Part shown: positions 52,927 through 63,584 of the stretch, in pieces
Layout of the letters: each line of letters starts with the position of its first letter
Position numbering within the stretch: position 1 is the stretch's first letter
Assembly (NCBI RefSeq): GCF_001676725.1
Contig: NZ_CP016172.1
Span: 3,968,001 to 4,032,000, forward strand
Direction of reading: 5' to 3'
DNA length: 64,000 bases
Source of the DNA: Bordetella flabilis
GTDB lineage: Bacteria; Pseudomonadota; Gammaproteobacteria; Burkholderiales; Burkholderiaceae_B
Made by a program: the position numbers and the translations under genes
The notes under the pieces: generated by a model
Told to the model about the DNA's origin: nothing
What the model saw: the letters and a program-made list of their open reading frames with translations, nothing else
The model's database searches: none

Positions 52927-52954
52927 CTTGAAACGCTACCGGGCGTCGCCATGT
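52927..52954 (+). promoter_or_regulatory. Sigma-32-type heat-shock promoter of the hsp20-lon operon
   Basis: A perfect CTTGAAA (52927-52933), 14 bases and GCCATGT (52948-52954), one base off CCCATNT. This fits the E. coli sigma-32 consensus in both sequence and spacing and lies 25 bases before the hsp20 ATG. Confidence 0.7.
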
Positions 52955-52978
52955 AGTCCGCATACCGAAGGCAACACC

Positions 52979-53386
52979 ATGAGATCACGCGACTTGACAT
53001 CCTGGATGTGGGGTGACGCCCTGTCCATGCTCGAACAGGCCGACCGCCTGCATCGGCAGTTCTTCCGTGCCTGTGCCGCCGACCCGCACTGCTGGGAGCC
53101 ACCCATCGACGTCGTTGAAACGGCGGAGGCCATCATCGTGTACGTGGCACTGCCGGGCGTCCCCGCATCGGCCATCACCGTCACGTTCCAGACGGACGGC
53201 ATCACCGTCGCCGGCCTGCGGCGCCTGCCCGCGGCCCGCGCGGCGCACATCCACCGCGTCGAAATTCCCTATGGGCGCTTCGAACGCAGAATCGTCCTTC
53301 CGCTCGCCTCTCTCGAACCGAACACGCCCGAGATGTCCGACGGCTGCCTCGTATTGACGCTTAGCAAAAGAAAGGAAACGCCATGA
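52979..53386 (+). CDS. Hsp20/alpha-crystallin family small heat-shock protein
   Basis: A 135-residue ATP-independent holdase chaperone. The alpha-crystallin domain spans about residues 40-130 (PPIDVVETAEAIIVYVALPGVP through the beta-strand core), ending in LVLTLSKRKETP. The ATG at 52979 was chosen over an in-frame one at 52928 because that one lies inside the heat-shock promoter. It overlaps lon by four bases (ATGA), implying coupled translation with the protease. Confidence 0.9.
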   Translation: MRSRDLTSWMWGDALSMLEQADRLHRQFFRACAADPHCWEPPIDVVETAEAIIVYVALPGVPASAITVTFQTDGITVAGLRRLPAARAAHIHRVEIPYGRFERRIVLPLASLEPNTPEMSDGCLVLTLSKRKETP

Positions 53387-55824
53387 AGCTTTGGCCCACG
53401 ATGCAAGTGCGGTCCGGCGACGATCTGCCCCGCGCCAGCGGCGGCACCGCGCCTGCGGGCGACCAGACCGAACGCGCCACCAAGCCCCTGCCGCAGGACG
53501 CGATGATTCTCGTCCCCCTGCGCGACGCCGTGCTTTTCCCCGGCGTTCTCTCTCCCGTCACCGTGCGGCGCCCGGGCTCCGTGAGCGCCGCGCAGGAAGC
53601 CGTCAAAAGCGAATTGCCGGTTGGCTTCCTGCTTCAGCGCGACGCTTCCAAGACCGAGGTCGGGCCGTCCGACCTCTACTGGGTCGGCACGCAGGGCCCC
53701 ATCGTCCGCTACATCACCGGCCAGGACGACTCTCACCACATCGTGGTGCAAGGCCAGTCCCGCTTCCGCGTACTGGAATTCCTGGAAGGCTGGCCCTACA
53801 TGGTCGCGCGCGTGGCCATGGTGGAACAAGCCGAAAACACCGATCCGCAGATCGAGGCGCGCTTCCTGCAGTTGAAGGAGCAGGCCGTCGCCGCCATCGG
53901 CCTGTTGCCGCACGTGCCGGATGAACTGGCCGCCGTGGTGCAAGGGATCTCCTCGCCCGGGGTCCTGTCGGACATGGTCGCCAACCTCATCGATGTAAAG
54001 CCCGCGGAAAAGCAGGACATCCTGGAGACCTTCGACCTCGCGCGGCGCCTGGACAAGGTGATCGAGCTGCTGTCGGCGCGCGTCAACGTGCTGAAGCTCA
54101 GCCGCGAAATCGGCGAAAAGACCCGTGCGCAGTTCGATGAACGCCAACGCGAACACGTCCTGCGCGAGCAACTGCGGCAGATCCAGAAAGAGCTGGGCGA
54201 AGGCGACGATACCGCGGCCGAGATCGAGGAACTGAAGAACGCCATCGAGAACGCCGGCATGCCGGAGGAAGTGCTGGGCAACGCACGCAAGGAGCTGAAG
54301 CGCCTGCAGCGCATGAGCGAAGGCGGCGGCGAGTACGCGATGCTCCGCACTTACCTGGAATGGCTTACGGAGTTGCCCTGGAAGCAGGAACCGCAACCGC
54401 CCATCGACATCGCGCAAGCGCGGCAGATCCTGGACGAAGACCACTTCGGCCTGGAAAAGATCAAGCGGCGCATCCTCGAATACCTGGCCGTGCGCAAGCT
54501 CAATCCCCAGGGCAAGAGCCCGGTGCTGTGCTTTTCCGGGCCTCCGGGCGTCGGCAAGACCTCGCTCGGGCAGTCCATCGCACGGGCGACCGGGCGGGCC
54601 TTCCAGCGCGTGGCGCTGGGCGGTGTGCATGACGAAGCGGAAATCCGTGGCCACCGCCGCACCTACCTGGGCGCCTTGCCCGGCAACATCATCCAGGCCA
54701 TGCGGCGCGCCGGAACCAACAACGTCGTGATGATGCTCGACGAGATCGACAAACTGGGTGCTGGCGGCTTCCACGGCGATCCCGGCAGCGCGCTGCTGGA
54801 AGTGCTGGATCCCGAACAGAACCACAAATTCCGGGACAACTACCTGGGCGTGGATTTCGATCTGTCGCGCGTGATGTTCATCTGCACGGCCAATGTGCTG
54901 GATACCATCCCCGGGCCGCTGCGCGACCGTATGGAGATCATCCAGCTTCCCGGCTACACCGAGGAAGAAAAAATCCAGATCGCGCGCCGCTACCTGGTAA
55001 AGCGCCAGTTGGAGGCGAACGGCCTGCGCCCCGAGCAGGCCAGCATCAGCGATGCGGCGCTGGCCGCCATCGTGCGCGACTACACCCGTGAGGCCGGCGT
55101 ACGCAACCTGGAGCGGGAAGTCGGCTCCATCCTGCGACACGCGGCCATGCAGATCGCCGAAGGCAAGTCCGAGAACGTCGACGTGGAAGTGGACGACCTG
55201 GCGGAGTCCCTGGGCCCGCGGCGCTTCGAGAACGAGGTCGCCTTGCGCACCAGCGTCCCGGGTGTCGCCACGGGGCTGGCCTGGACGCCGGTGGGCGGCG
55301 ATATCCTTTTCATCGAGGCGAGCAAGGTGCCAGGCAGCGGCAGGCTGATCCTGACCGGCCAACTGGGCGATGTCATGAAGGAATCGGCCCAGGCGGCGCT
55401 GACGCTGGCCAAGACCTGGAGCGGCGACCCGCTGGACAAAGTGGACATCCACGTCCACGTACCGGCGGGCGCGACGCCCAAGGACGGGCCCAGCGCGGGC
55501 GTGGCCATGTTCGTCGCCCTGGCGTCGCTGCTGAAGGGAACGCCGGTGCGATCGGAGGTCGCCATGACCGGCGAGGTCAGCTTGCGGGGGCTGGTGCTGC
55601 CGATCGGCGGCGTGAAGGAGAAGACCCTGGCGGCGCTGCGCGCCGGCATTACGACCGTGATGCTGCCGCGCCGCAACGAAAAGGACCTGGACGACGTCCC
55701 GAAGGAGGCGCGGGACAAGCTCAGGGTCGTACTGCTGGATCGGGTCGAGGACGCGCTGAAGGTGGCCCTGGCGACCGAAAAAGTCCCGGAACAGGCCGAC
55801 GCGACCATCGAAACGCTGCATTGA
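53383..55824 (+). CDS. lon: ATP-dependent Lon protease
   Basis: A cytoplasmic AAA+ serine protease of 813 residues that degrades misfolded and short-lived proteins. N-terminal LON domain (about 40-230), coiled coil, AAA+ module with P-loop GPPGVGKT at 386-393, and protease domain with the catalytic dyad S704 (GPSAG) and K745 (GGVKEK). It begins with a short divergent tail (MKLWPTMQVRSGDDLPR) and is coupled to hsp20 behind a heat-shock promoter. The housekeeping lon of most betaproteobacteria lies next to clpX, which is not here, so this may be a second, heat-specific copy. Confidence 0.94.
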   Translation: MKLWPTMQVRSGDDLPRASGGTAPAGDQTERATKPLPQDAMILVPLRDAVLFPGVLSPVTVRRPGSVSAAQEAVKSELPVGFLLQRDASKTEVGPSDLYWVGTQGPIVRYITGQDDSHHIVVQGQSRFRVLEFLEGWPYMVARVAMVEQAENTDPQIEARFLQLKEQAVAAIGLLPHVPDELAAVVQGISSPGVLSDMVANLIDVKPAEKQDILETFDLARRLDKVIELLSARVNVLKLSREIGEKTRAQFDERQREHVLREQLRQIQKELGEGDDTAAEIEELKNAIENAGMPEEVLGNARKELKRLQRMSEGGGEYAMLRTYLEWLTELPWKQEPQPPIDIAQARQILDEDHFGLEKIKRRILEYLAVRKLNPQGKSPVLCFSGPPGVGKTSLGQSIARATGRAFQRVALGGVHDEAEIRGHRRTYLGALPGNIIQAMRRAGTNNVVMMLDEIDKLGAGGFHGDPGSALLEVLDPEQNHKFRDNYLGVDFDLSRVMFICTANVLDTIPGPLRDRMEIIQLPGYTEEEKIQIARRYLVKRQLEANGLRPEQASISDAALAAIVRDYTREAGVRNLEREVGSILRHAAMQIAEGKSENVDVEVDDLAESLGPRRFENEVALRTSVPGVATGLAWTPVGGDILFIEASKVPGSGRLILTGQLGDVMKESAQAALTLAKTWSGDPLDKVDIHVHVPAGATPKDGPSAGVAMFVALASLLKGTPVRSEVAMTGEVSLRGLVLPIGGVKEKTLAALRAGITTVMLPRRNEKDLDDVPKEARDKLRVVLLDRVEDALKVALATEKVPEQADATIETLH

Positions 55825-55829
55825 GGGGA

Positions 55830-55864
55830 GGCGGGTATCGTCCCCGCTACGGACGATACCCGCC
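55830..55864. terminator. Bidirectional hairpin between lon and the ABC permease gene
   Basis: A perfect 14-base stem (55830-55843 with 55851-55864) closes a seven-base loop, six bases after the lon stop and 43 bases after the convergent permease stop. No T tract follows on either side. Confidence 0.65.
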
Positions 55865-55906
55865 GACGGCGCTGCGGCCGCTGCCGCGATGCCCGTACTC
55901 AGGGAC

Positions 55907-56668
55907 TCATGTCTTCAGGCGATAGCCTGTCCGGAATATCCGGCGGACCGCGGCCATGCATACCACCAGGAACAGCAGCGTCATGCCCAGGCTCACCGCC
56001 ACGCTGACGTCGGCCACGCCATAGAAGCTCCAGCGGAAACCGCTGACCAGGTAGACCACGGGATTGAACAGCGTCACCGCCCGCCAGAAATCGGGCAGCA
56101 TGTTGATGGAATAGAAGCTGCCGCCCAGGAAGGTCAGTGGGGTGACGACCATCAAGGGGATCACCTGCAGTTTCTCGAAGCCGTCGGCCCAGATGCCGAT
56201 GATGAAGCCGAACAGGCTGAAGGTCACTGATGTCAGCACCAGGAAGCCCACCATCCACAGCGGATGCGCGATGCCGAACGGCACGAACAGGCGGGCCGTG
56301 ACCAGCATGATGATGCCCAGGATGATGGACTTGGACGCGGCGGCGCCTACATAGCCAATGACGATCTCCACATAGGAGATGGGCGCGGAATGGATCTCGT
56401 AGATCGTGCCGGTGAACCGCGGCATATAGATGCCGAACGACGCGTTCGAGATGCTTTGCGTCAGCAGGGCCAGCATGATCATGCCCGGCACGATGAAGGC
56501 GCCGTAGCTGACCCCGTCGATATTGACCATGTGCGAGCCTATCGCCGACCCGAAGACCACGAAGTACAGGGCCGTGGAAATGACCGGCGAAGCCACGCTT
56601 TGCATGAGGGTGCGCCACATGCGGTGCATTTCGAACAGATAGATGGCGCGGATGGCGTAGATGTTCAT
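55907..56668 (-). CDS. ABC-2 type transporter permease (YadH-like)
   Basis: The membrane subunit of an exporter, 253 residues with six hydrophobic segments and the ABC-2 signature region near the C-terminus ([17 protein letters not shown]). Its ATPase is encoded directly upstream and overlaps by four bases. The pair resembles E. coli YadG/YadH and drug-export systems of the DrrAB/NodIJ class; no substrate is known. The protein has no signal peptide; the N-terminus is cytosolic with the first helix near residue 22. Confidence 0.9.
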   Translation of the reverse strand: MNIYAIRAIYLFEMHRMWRTLMQSVASPVISTALYFVVFGSAIGSHMVNIDGVSYGAFIVPGMIMLALLTQSISNASFGIYMPRFTGTIYEIHSAPISYVEIVIGYVGAAASKSIILGIIMLVTARLFVPFGIAHPLWMVGFLVLTSVTFSLFGFIIGIWADGFEKLQVIPLMVVTPLTFLGGSFYSINMLPDFWRAVTLFNPVVYLVSGFRWSFYGVADVSVAVSLGMTLLFLVVCMAAVRRIFRTGYRLKT

Positions 56669-57591
56669 GATCGGGCGCTTACCAGACTGACGAAGATTTC
56701 TTCCAGGGAGCTTTCGGAGGATCGCAGGTCGACGAATTCGATGCCCGCCTCGTCCAGCCGGCGCAGCAGCGTGGCAATGTCCGATCCGCCCTCCTGGTTA
56801 TCGTAGGTGTAGACCAGTTCGTGCCCGGCGCCCGCCAGTTCCAGCTGATAGCCGGCCAATGAGGGCGGCAGCACCGGCAAGGCCGCCTTCAAGGTCAGCG
56901 TAAGCTGGCGCTTGCCCAGCTTTTTCATCAGTGCGTCCTTTTCCTCGACGAGGATGATCTCGCCCTGGCGGATCACCCCCACCCGGTCAGCCATTTCCTG
57001 GGCTTCCTCGATGTAGTGCGTCGTCAGGATGATGGTGACGCCCTGGTCGCGCAGGCGGCGCACCATTTCCCACATGCCCCGTCGCAACTCCACGTCCACG
57101 CCCGCCGTCGGCTCGTCCAGGAACAGAATCGTCGGCTCATGGGACAAGGCCTTGGCAATCATGACGCGCCGCTTCATGCCCCCGGACAAGGCCATAATGC
57201 GCGAGTCCTTCTTCTCCCACAGCGACAGGTCGCGCAGCACACGCTCGATATGGGCGGGGTTGGCCGGCTTGCCGAACAACCCGCGACTGAAGGTCACTGT
57301 GCTCCAGACGCTTTCGAAGGCGTCGGTGGACAGCTCCTGCGGCACCAGTCCTATGCTGGCGCGGGCGGCGCGGTAATCGCGGATGATGTCGTGGCCGTCG
57401 GCCAGCACTGTGCCCTGGGATGGGTTCACGATGCCGCAGATGATGCTGATCAGCGTCGTCTTGCCGGCGCCGTTGGGCCCCAGGAGGGCAAAAATCTCGC
57501 CGCGACGTATATCGAGATCGACATTCTTCAATGCCTGAAAGCCCGACGCGTACGTCTTGGACAGGCCTCTGACAGAAATAATGGAATCCAC
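56665..57591 (-). CDS. ABC transporter ATP-binding protein (YadG-like)
   Basis: The ATPase of the YadGH-type exporter, 308 residues. Walker A is GPNGAGKTT (residues about 37-45), the signature is [19 protein letters not shown] and Walker B is [15 protein letters not shown]-terminal extension beyond residue 225 is typical of the DrrA/CcmA group. The ATG at 57591 gives [25 protein letters not shown], a standard ABC start. Overlaps the permease gene by four bases. Confidence 0.93.
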   Translation of the reverse strand: MDSIISVRGLSKTYASGFQALKNVDLDIRRGEIFALLGPNGAGKTTLISIICGIVNPSQGTVLADGHDIIRDYRAARASIGLVPQELSTDAFESVWSTVTFSRGLFGKPANPAHIERVLRDLSLWEKKDSRIMALSGGMKRRVMIAKALSHEPTILFLDEPTAGVDVELRRGMWEMVRRLRDQGVTIILTTHYIEEAQEMADRVGVIRQGEIILVEEKDALMKKLGKRQLTLTLKAALPVLPPSLAGYQLELAGAGHELVYTYDNQEGGSDIATLLRRLDEAGIEFVDLRSSESSLEEIFVSLVSARS

Positions 57592-57754
57592 ACCGGTCTC
57601 TCGTGAAGCGCAATGGGGCGATTCTAACCGTCACGGTGCGGCGGCCCGCGCTCGCGCACGCCGACATGAGATATCCACACGCCCGAACAATCCCGGCTGC
57701 CACGCGGAAAGCCGGCCTAAAATGACGTTTTGCACTTGTGTACCCGTGCTCGCC

Positions 57755-58579
57755 ATGAGTCTCGCCAACGCGCCCCTCGGGCATGACGTCGCCTACCCCG
57801 ATCACTATGACGCGACACTGCTGTTTCCGATCGACCGCGCCGCCAACCGCGGCGCATTGGGCATCGCGACACCCTTGCCTTTCACCGGCCAGGATATCTG
57901 GAACGCCTACGAGCTGTCGTGGTTGAACGCGCGCGGCAAGCCTCAGGTCGCGCTGGGCCGGTTTACGGTACCCGCCGACAGTCCACGCATCGTGGAGTCG
58001 AAGTCGTTCAAGCTCTACCTGAATTCGCTGAACCAGACGCGCCTGCCGGATGCCAGGGCCTATATCGAACGCGTCGTGGCGGATGTCAGCGCTGCCGTGG
58101 GCACGCCTGTCGGGCTGGAACTGTTGCCATCCGACCGCTTCGCCGACGCACGCGTCGGCGTGCTCCCCGGCGAAACGCTGGACGATCTGGACATCGACAT
58201 CGACCGGTACACCCCGGATTCGGCGCTGCTCCGCTGTGCGCCCGATGCCGGCATCGTCGAGGAAACGCTCACCTCCGAACTGCTGAAGTCAAATTGCCCG
58301 GTCACCGGGCAGCCCGACTGGGGCGGCGTGCAGATCAGCTATCGGGGACGCAGGATAGACCGGGCCGCCCTGCTGTCCTATATCGTGTCCTTCCGGCAGC
58401 ACACCGAATTCCACGAACACTGCGTCGAGCGCATGTTCATGGACATCATGGCTGCCTGCGCACCTTCCGCATTATGTGTTTACGCCCGCTATACCCGCCG
58501 CGGAGGGCTGGATATCAATCCCTGGCGAGCGACGCCGGGCATGGCCGCGCCGGCCGACATCCGCACCGCCCGCCAGTAG
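57755..58579 (+). CDS. queF: NADPH-dependent 7-cyano-7-deazaguanine reductase, long form
   Basis: Reduces preQ0 to preQ1 in queuosine synthesis. The 274-residue length and two-part structure place it in the long (bimodular, YqcD/E. coli-like) QueF form. The nucleophile is C181 in SNCPVTGQPDWG with D188 as acid, and the QueF motif ESKSFKLYLNS is at residues 81-91. The ATG at 57755 was chosen because the family sequence starts there; a -10-like TAAAAT lies about 35 bases upstream. Not linked to other que genes. Confidence 0.95.
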   Translation: MSLANAPLGHDVAYPDHYDATLLFPIDRAANRGALGIATPLPFTGQDIWNAYELSWLNARGKPQVALGRFTVPADSPRIVESKSFKLYLNSLNQTRLPDARAYIERVVADVSAAVGTPVGLELLPSDRFADARVGVLPGETLDDLDIDIDRYTPDSALLRCAPDAGIVEETLTSELLKSNCPVTGQPDWGGVQISYRGRRIDRAALLSYIVSFRQHTEFHEHCVERMFMDIMAACAPSALCVYARYTRRGGLDINPWRATPGMAAPADIRTARQ

Positions 58580-58629
58580 GACGCCGGCGTGGCGGGATGC
58601 CGGGACGGCAATTCGCCCGGCAGACAGGC

Positions 58630-59202
58630 CTACAGGCCCTTCTCGCGTATGGCGGGCCAGGCGCGCTGCAGGTAGTACAGCATGGACCACACGGTCAGCA
58701 CCGCGGCGATCAGGATGAGGATGCCGCCCAGCACCTGGGTGCTGATGCCGCGCACCGGCTGGTAATACAGCAGGCAGGGAATCGCCACCATCTGCGCCGC
58801 CGTCTTGAACTTGCCCAGCCGATGAACGGCCACGCTGGCGCTGGCGCCGATCTTCGCCATCCACTCGCGCAGCGCGGAAATGGTGATCTCGCGACCGATG
58901 ATGATGAGGGATACGAAGGCATCGACGCGCCCGAGGTCCAGCAGCACGATCAATGCCGCGCAGACCATCAGCTTGTCCGCGACGGGATCCAGGAAGGCGC
59001 CGAAGGCCGAAGTCTGGTTCCAACGGCGCGCCAGCCAGCCATCGAACCAGTCGGTCAGCGCGGCGACGACGAAGGCGCCGGCGGCCACCATGTCGCGATT
59101 GGATTCCTCGATCCAGCCGGAGGGCAGGTAGAAGAGGCCGACCACCAGCGGAATCATGGCGATGCGCAGCCACGTCAGGATTATGGGAACGTTTATAGGC
59201 AT
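58630..59202 (-). CDS. pgsA: CDP-diacylglycerol-glycerol-3-phosphate 3-phosphatidyltransferase
   Basis: An inner-membrane enzyme that makes phosphatidylglycerophosphate, precursor of phosphatidylglycerol and cardiolipin. It has 190 residues, about five membrane helices, and the complete CDP-alcohol phosphatidyltransferase motif with D51, D54, G55, A58, R59, G68, D72 and D76. It is last of the pdxJ-acpS-nagZ-uvrC-pgsA run, 122 bases after uvrC. The uvrC-pgsA neighbourhood is widely conserved. Confidence 0.95.
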   Translation of the reverse strand: MPINVPIILTWLRIAMIPLVVGLFYLPSGWIEESNRDMVAAGAFVVAALTDWFDGWLARRWNQTSAFGAFLDPVADKLMVCAALIVLLDLGRVDAFVSLIIIGREITISALREWMAKIGASASVAVHRLGKFKTAAQMVAIPCLLYYQPVRGISTQVLGGILILIAAVLTVWSMLYYLQRAWPAIREKGL

Positions 59203-59324
59203 GGTGCCCGTATGCTACATCAGCCCCCAACTTTCCGGCTGCCATGATCCCGGCCGAGGGCCTGACGGCCGATGCGCCGGCCGGTCGCGCCGGCCCGGTC
59301 GTATCGTTCGCGGGGGCCGCGGCG

Positions 59325-61148
59325 TCAATGCAGCGCGTCGTAAATGCGCTCGGCCAGTTCCTGTGAAATCCCGTCCACGGAGGCCAGGTCCTCGATGCTG
59401 GCGCGCGATACCCCCGAAAAACCGCCGAAACGCGCCAACAGGCGCTGTCGGCGCCGGGCGCCCACGCCCTCGATCTCCTCCAGGCGGGAGACGTTGCGCG
59501 CTTTCGCCCGGCGCGCCCGCATGCCGGTGATGGCGAAGCGGTGCGCCTCATCCCGCACCTGGGCGATCAGCATCAGGGCGGCCGATTCGGCGCCCAGCGC
59601 CACGGGAGGCCGGCCATCGGCGAATACCAGGGTCTCCAGCCCGACCTTGCGGCCTTCGCCCTTGGCCACGCCGACCAGCACATGCACGTCCAGGCCCAGT
59701 TCCGCGAAAACCTGGCGGGCGACTTCGACCTGCCCCTTGCCGCCGTCGATCAGGACGAGCCCGGGCAAAGGCGCTTCGCCATCGGCCACCTTGGCGAAAC
59801 GGCGCGTCAGTACCTGGCGCATGGCGGCATAGTCATCCCCCGGGGTGATGCCGGCGATGTTGTAGCGCCGGTACAGGGAAGGTTGCATCTCGTGGCGCTC
59901 GAACACCACGCACGAGGCCTGGGTCGCCTCGCCGGCCGTATGGCTGATGTCGAAGCATTCGATACGCAGGCTGTCGAGCGCCGCCTCATCGGTCTCCATG
60001 TCCAGCACCTCGGCCAGCGCCAGGGTGCGCGCGGCGCGCGCCCCGGATTCGGTCAGCGCCCGCGCCAGCGCCATCTCGGCGTTGCGCGTGGCCTGCTCCA
60101 GCCAGGAGCGCCGCACACCTTGGGGCCGCGTCAGCATCCGGCTGCGGCTGCCGGCCTGCTCGGCCAGGAGCGCGAGCAGCTCGCTGTCGGGCAAGGCATG
60201 GGAACAGACCAGGGTAGGCGGCAAGGGGTTGTCGGTGTAATGCTGGCCGATGAAGGCTTCCAGCACGTCGGGTGCCGCCTCGCCCTCCGCATGGGCGGGG
60301 AAAAAGGGCTTGTCGCCCAGGTGGCGTCCGCCGCGCACCATGGCCAGATTTACGCAGACCCTTCCGCCGGCAATGGCCACGGCGATGATGTCGCAATCCT
60401 CGCCGCCCATGTCCTCCATGGTTTGCTGGTGCAGCACGCGCGCCAGCGATCCCATCTGGTCGCGCAGCATGGCGGCGGTCTCGAACTGCAGGGCCTCCGA
60501 GGCGCGCAGCATGCGCGCCTCGATATCTTCCATCACTTCCTTGGCCTGGCCGTTCAGGAAACGTCCGGCACGCTCGACATCGTGCGCGTAGTCCTGCGCC
60601 GCCACCGCGCCGACACAGGGCGCGGAACAGCGCCCGATCTGGTGCAACAGGCAAGGCCGCGAGCGGTTGGCGAATACCGTGTCCTCACAGGTCCGCAGCC
60701 TGAATACTTTCTGCAGGATCTGAATCGTTTCGCGCACGGCCCAGGCATTGGGAAAAGGGCCGAAGAACTGCCCAGGCTTGTTGGTGGATCCGCGGTAGTA
60801 CGCGATACGCGGCCAATCGTGCGCGGTGATCAGCAGATAGGGATAGGACTTGTCATCGCGAAATAGGATGTTGTAGCGGGGCCGCAGACTCTTGATCAGA
60901 TTGTTTTCGAGGATCAGCGCCTCGGCTTCCGATCGCGTGACGGTGACCTCCACCTGCGCCACCTTGCCCACCATCTGGGCGATGCGCGGGCTGGTCAGCG
61001 TTTTCTGGAAATAGGAAGACACGCGCTTCTTCAGGTCGCGCGCCTTCCCGACATACATCACCTCGCCGTTGGTGTCGATGTGCCGGTACACGCCCGGCAG
61101 ATGCGGCAGGTCAGCCAGAAACGATTTGAGATTGAAGTCTTCGGGCAT
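59325..61148 (-). CDS. uvrC: Excinuclease ABC subunit C
   Basis: The dual-incision nuclease of nucleotide excision repair. It has 607 residues: N-terminal GIY-YIG nuclease (about 10-95; [26 protein letters not shown]), UVR domain for UvrB binding near 200-235, RNase H-like C-terminal nuclease (around 385-545) and tandem helix-hairpin-helix motifs at the end ([28 protein letters not shown] region). The ATG at 61148 overlaps the nagZ coding sequence by 38 bases; the next in-frame upstream start would enlarge that overlap. Confidence 0.96.
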   Translation of the reverse strand: MPEDFNLKSFLADLPHLPGVYRHIDTNGEVMYVGKARDLKKRVSSYFQKTLTSPRIAQMVGKVAQVEVTVTRSEAEALILENNLIKSLRPRYNILFRDDKSYPYLLITAHDWPRIAYYRGSTNKPGQFFGPFPNAWAVRETIQILQKVFRLRTCEDTVFANRSRPCLLHQIGRCSAPCVGAVAAQDYAHDVERAGRFLNGQAKEVMEDIEARMLRASEALQFETAAMLRDQMGSLARVLHQQTMEDMGGEDCDIIAVAIAGGRVCVNLAMVRGGRHLGDKPFFPAHAEGEAAPDVLEAFIGQHYTDNPLPPTLVCSHALPDSELLALLAEQAGSRSRMLTRPQGVRRSWLEQATRNAEMALARALTESGARAARTLALAEVLDMETDEAALDSLRIECFDISHTAGEATQASCVVFERHEMQPSLYRRYNIAGITPGDDYAAMRQVLTRRFAKVADGEAPLPGLVLIDGGKGQVEVARQVFAELGLDVHVLVGVAKGEGRKVGLETLVFADGRPPVALGAESAALMLIAQVRDEAHRFAITGMRARRAKARNVSRLEEIEGVGARRRQRLLARFGGFSGVSRASIEDLASVDGISQELAERIYDALH

Positions 61149-62166
61149 GCTGGTAACGGCGGTCTTGCTGCAGGGCTTCCCACCCAAGTGCGGGGAAGCG
61201 CGGCATCAGGCGGCGAATACGTTCGATGGATTCGGGGGCGGTTTCGTGGACCAGCCGGGCCAGCAGGTCATCCGCCAGGTCGGGATGATTGCACACCAGG
61301 ACCATGTCGCAACCCGCTTGCAGCGCGGCCTGGGCCCGGGCATGGATGTCGCCCGCCACCGACGCGCCCTCCATCGTGAGGTCGTCGGAGAACACCACGC
61401 CATCGTAGCCCATGCGCTCGCGCAGGATGTCCTGCACCCAGCGGCGCGAGAAGCCGGCTGGCTGGTCGTCCACCTTGGGGTAGATGACGTGTGCCGGCAT
61501 CACCGAACCCAGGACGTTGTCGCCCAGCCAGCCGTACGGGGCGCCGTCCTCGCGCAGTATCCGTTCCAGCGTCCGCGGATCGACGGGTATCTCCTCGTGC
61601 GAATCGGCGCCGACGAAGCCGTGCCCTGGAAAATGCTTGCCGCACGCCGCCATGCCGGCCAGCGCCAGGCCCTGGATGAGGGCACGCGACAACATGGCCA
61701 CCACACGGGGATCGCGATGGAACGCGCGGTCGCCGATCACCTTGCTGACCCCATAGTCCAGGTCCAGCACCGGCGTAAAGCTCATGTCGACCCCGCAGGC
61801 GCGCAGCTCCGCCGCCAGCACGTAGCCCGTCTCCGTGGCCAGCCGCATGGCGCCCAGCGGATCCCTGTTCCAGATCTCGCCCAGGCGCCGCATGGGCGGC
61901 AGCGGCGTGAAACCGTCCGTACGGAAGCGCTGCACGCGGCCGCCCTCATGGTCCACGGCGATCAGCAGCGGCTCTTCCCGCACCTTATGGATGCGTGAAG
62001 TCAGTTCGCATAGCGTATCCCGGTCCTGGAAGTTGCGTGCGAAGAGGATGACGCCTCCGACCAGCGGATGGCGCAGCCGCTTCTTCTCTTCCTTGGTGAG
62101 GACCGGCCCGGCCACATCCACCATGACGGGGCCCGGCGGCAGCGGCTTGTTCTTTTTGCGTGACAT
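61111..62166 (-). CDS. nagZ: Beta-N-acetylhexosaminidase (cell-wall recycling)
   Basis: A cytoplasmic GH3 enzyme that releases N-acetylglucosamine from anhydromuropeptides in peptidoglycan recycling, and so influences AmpC-type beta-lactamase induction. It has 351 residues with the [18 protein letters not shown] loop (NagZ-specific His in the KH(F/S)xGxG motif) and [13 protein letters not shown] carrying the catalytic aspartate. I chose the ATG at 62166, with GAGAG upstream; the ATG at 62181 is an alternative. acpS lies 42 bases upstream. Confidence 0.95.
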   Translation of the reverse strand: MSRKKNKPLPPGPVMVDVAGPVLTKEEKKRLRHPLVGGVILFARNFQDRDTLCELTSRIHKVREEPLLIAVDHEGGRVQRFRTDGFTPLPPMRRLGEIWNRDPLGAMRLATETGYVLAAELRACGVDMSFTPVLDLDYGVSKVIGDRAFHRDPRVVAMLSRALIQGLALAGMAACGKHFPGHGFVGADSHEEIPVDPRTLERILREDGAPYGWLGDNVLGSVMPAHVIYPKVDDQPAGFSRRWVQDILRERMGYDGVVFSDDLTMEGASVAGDIHARAQAALQAGCDMVLVCNHPDLADDLLARLVHETAPESIERIRRLMPRFPALGWEALQQDRRYQHARRLQSQIVSG

Positions 62167-62208
62167 CGAAGGGACTCTCATTGAAGGCCGGCCGCGGGGC
62201 CGGATAGC

Positions 62209-62652
62209 TCAGGAAGGATGGCGCTCCACGATGACGTAGGCGGCGGCCATATCGATCTCATCGGTCAGCGACACATGTGCCGCCCCGTAGCGCGCCGTAT
62301 ACCAGGCCAGCAGGGGCTCGGCCAGCACCAGGATGGGCCGCCCGCCGGGGGCGTTGAGCGTCTGTACGCGGCGCCAGCTCATGGGCATGCGCATGCCCAG
62401 GCCGATGGCCTTGGAAAACGCTTCCTTGACCGCGAACCGCGTCGCCACGAAACGCACGCCCCGCTGCGGGTCGCGCGCCCGGCGGGCGCGGAACTTGGCC
62501 AATTCCTGTTCGCCCAGGATTTTTTCGGCAAAGCGGTCGCCGTGCCGCTGCAAGGCACGCTCGATGCGGTCGATACGGATGAGATCCATCCCGATGCCCG
62601 CGATCGCGGCGGGAAGCACGGATGAATCGAGCGAAGAAGGGGGCGTCTGCAT
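62209..62652 (-). CDS. acpS: Holo-[acyl-carrier-protein] synthase
   Basis: Transfers 4'-phosphopantetheine from CoA to acyl carrier protein, essential for fatty acid synthesis. The 147-residue protein has the AcpS motifs [14 protein letters not shown] (metal aspartate) and [17 protein letters not shown]. It starts at the ATG 62652, about 20 residues before the conserved core, a slightly long N-terminus. It lies between pdxJ (112 bases upstream) and nagZ, the usual order in betaproteobacteria. Confidence 0.95.
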   Translation of the reverse strand: MQTPPSSLDSSVLPAAIAGIGMDLIRIDRIERALQRHGDRFAEKILGEQELAKFRARRARDPQRGVRFVATRFAVKEAFSKAIGLGMRMPMSWRRVQTLNAPGGRPILVLAEPLLAWYTARYGAAHVSLTDEIDMAAAYVIVERHPS

Positions 62653-62764
62653 GATAGGCAGATGATACGCGACCGGTGATGGGCTTTGCCCTGCCTGCAC
62701 GGCGCCGTGCCCGGCCCGGCGCTGCCGCAATGGACGCCGCCGGCGGTGAACACCGCTGCGGGGC

Positions 62765-63493
62765 TCAGACGCTCGCCCGTGCTTGCACCATCAGGGCCTT
62801 CATGTCGCGTACCGCCTTCTCCCAGCCGTCGAATACCGCGCGCGCCACGATGGCATGGCCGATATTCAGTTCGGCGATGCCGTCGAGTGCGGCAATGGGC
62901 TGTACATTGCCATAATGCAGCCCATGGCCGGCATTGACCTGCAACCCTTGCCGCAGGCCTTCGCCGATCGCCTGGCCCAGGCGTTCCAATTCCACGTCGA
63001 CGGCCGCGCCATGGGCTTCGGCATAGGCCCCGGTGTGCAGTTCGATAACGCGCGCACCGGTTTCCGCGGCGGCCGCGATCTGGACCGGGTCCGGATCGAT
63101 GAACAGCGACACCCGGATACCGGCCTCGTGCAATTGCGCCACCGCGTCCGTGACGGCCGCCCGCGCGCCGGCGACGTCCAGCCCCCCTTCGGTCGTCAGC
63201 TCCGAGCGCTTCTCCGGCACCAGGCAGACATCGTGCGGCCGCACGCCGCAGGCGATATCCAGCATCTCCCGCGTGACGGCGCATTCCAGGTTCATCCGCG
63301 TGCGCAGCAGGGGGCGCAGGCGGTGTACGTCAGCGTCCTGGATATGGCGCCGGTCTTCGCGCAAATGCAGGGTAATGAGGTCGGCGCCGGCGTCCTCGGC
63401 GCGCAGCGCGGCTTCGATGGGATCCGGATACTCGGTATGCCGCTGTTGGCGTAGCGTGGCTACGTGATCGATGTTTACGCCCAGGTCTATCAT
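62765..63493 (-). CDS. pdxJ: Pyridoxine 5'-phosphate synthase
   Basis: Joins 3-amino-2-oxopropyl phosphate and 1-deoxyxylulose-5-phosphate to pyridoxine phosphate, the last ring-forming step in vitamin B6 synthesis. A TIM barrel of 242 residues; motifs [12 protein letters not shown] at the N-terminus, [12 protein letters not shown] and [12 protein letters not shown] are intact. The ATG at 63493 starts the conserved core. First gene of the pdxJ-acpS-nagZ-uvrC run. Confidence 0.96.
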   Translation of the reverse strand: MIDLGVNIDHVATLRQQRHTEYPDPIEAALRAEDAGADLITLHLREDRRHIQDADVHRLRPLLRTRMNLECAVTREMLDIACGVRPHDVCLVPEKRSELTTEGGLDVAGARAAVTDAVAQLHEAGIRVSLFIDPDPVQIAAAAETGARVIELHTGAYAEAHGAAVDVELERLGQAIGEGLRQGLQVNAGHGLHYGNVQPIAALDGIAELNIGHAIVARAVFDGWEKAVRDMKALMVQARASV

Positions 63494-63584
63494 CGCGTTT
63501 GTGTGTCGCCTTCGGGTTCCGGCGCACCGCCCCCACCCAGGGCGGCCGGAATCGGAACAAGCCGATATTATCGCGCGGCCGCCG

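Noticed and set aside
59203..59324. tRNA genes next to pgsA
   Set aside because: tRNA genes often follow uvrC-pgsA in related bacteria, but this 122-base gap and the region after pgsA show no cloverleaf or TTCRANNC box.
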